64,000 nucleotides of DNA. It comes from Desulforamulus ruminis DSM 2154. GTDB taxonomy: Bacteria; Bacillota; Desulfotomaculia; Desulfotomaculales; Desulfotomaculaceae. Location of the stretch: NCBI RefSeq assembly GCF_000215085.1, contig NC_015589.1, positions 1,550,001-1,614,000 on the forward strand. Direction: 5' to 3'. Below the pieces are notes generated by a model, which saw only the letters and a list, made by a program, of their open reading frames with translations, had not been told where the DNA came from and searched no databases. Of the stretch, positions 63,927-64,000 are shown in pieces (the first letter of the stretch is position 1; the number at the start of each line of letters is the position of its first letter). The translations under genes were made by a program, and so were the position numbers.

Positions 63927-64000
63927 TGAGCGGGAAATCCCATAGTATGTGTCAAATTACCTTTGACAATATCCAAACAAAATAAAAAACCTATCTTCGG

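Noticed and set aside
63707-63985. Plus-strand open frame of 92 codons near the window end
   Set aside because: It overlaps the DUF4261-like gene in another frame, runs across a terminator hairpin, and has no ribosome site.

Overview
The window looks like chromosome from a Gram-positive anaerobe of the Desulfotomaculum/Desulforamulus (Peptococcaceae) type. This is inferred from the gene content: strong GGAGG ribosome sites with many TTG/GTG starts, a futalosine menaquinone pathway, two L-lactate permeases, two rubrerythrins, siroheme decarboxylases, a corrinoid-protein reductive activator, and selenocysteine machinery. No rRNA, tRNA, CRISPR array or prophage was seen. The only intact mobile element is one IS3-family copy.

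Layout. 1-426: start of a lipoprotein gene leaving the window on the minus strand. 718-9782: a nitrous-oxide respiration operon, made of two c-type cytochromes, a Rieske protein, cytochrome b6, subunit IV, then nosZ-nosB-like-nosD-nosL-nosY-nosF. 9870-12706: system II cytochrome c assembly (ccsB/ccsA) and siroheme decarboxylase (ahbA/ahbB), which would supply heme c to that chain. 12859-15707: a metal/redox group of a His-rich protein, a ferredoxin, a Fur-family regulator, a GNAT/YoaP-type protein, and a selenocysteine-containing ArsC/Spx-family protein whose in-frame TGA would make ordinary gene calling truncate it. 16164-19349: rubrerythrin, YchF and a BaiN-like flavoprotein. 19361-24743: a SAM-I riboswitch followed by a split methionine synthase (reactivation domain and catalytic part as separate genes), a corrinoid activator and two small proteins. 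24930-29495: small proteins, two ferredoxins, a glycosyltransferase and a phosphatase-fold membrane protein. 29786-37299: speH, then a menaquinone cluster (hepS-like, menG, mqnL, mqnP, mqnE, mqnA, mqnC). 37333-39897: second rubrerythrin, metF and a nitrilase-family enzyme. 40315-47298: duplicated lactate permeases and duplicated GntR regulators, with the IS element inserted in the leader of the second regulator. 47405-50736: selA-selB. 50772-53135: small zinc-ribbon, membrane and phosphoesterase genes and a cold shock protein. 53500-58828: a BMP-type nucleoside ABC importer with xpt. 59017-63809: an SLH/PrcB-like exported protein, an EIIC-EAL fusion with a ComFB-like gene, and a DUF4261-like protein.

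How the parts connect. Menaquinol made by the mqn/men enzymes would feed the b6/Rieske complex, then cytochrome c and NosZ. Lactate taken up by the permeases is a plausible electron donor. selA/selB supply the decoding machinery needed for the selenoprotein about 32 kb away. The most notable observation is the selenocysteine ArsC/Spx-like protein at 15339-15707, with a TGA at the catalytic cysteine and a hairpin just downstream.
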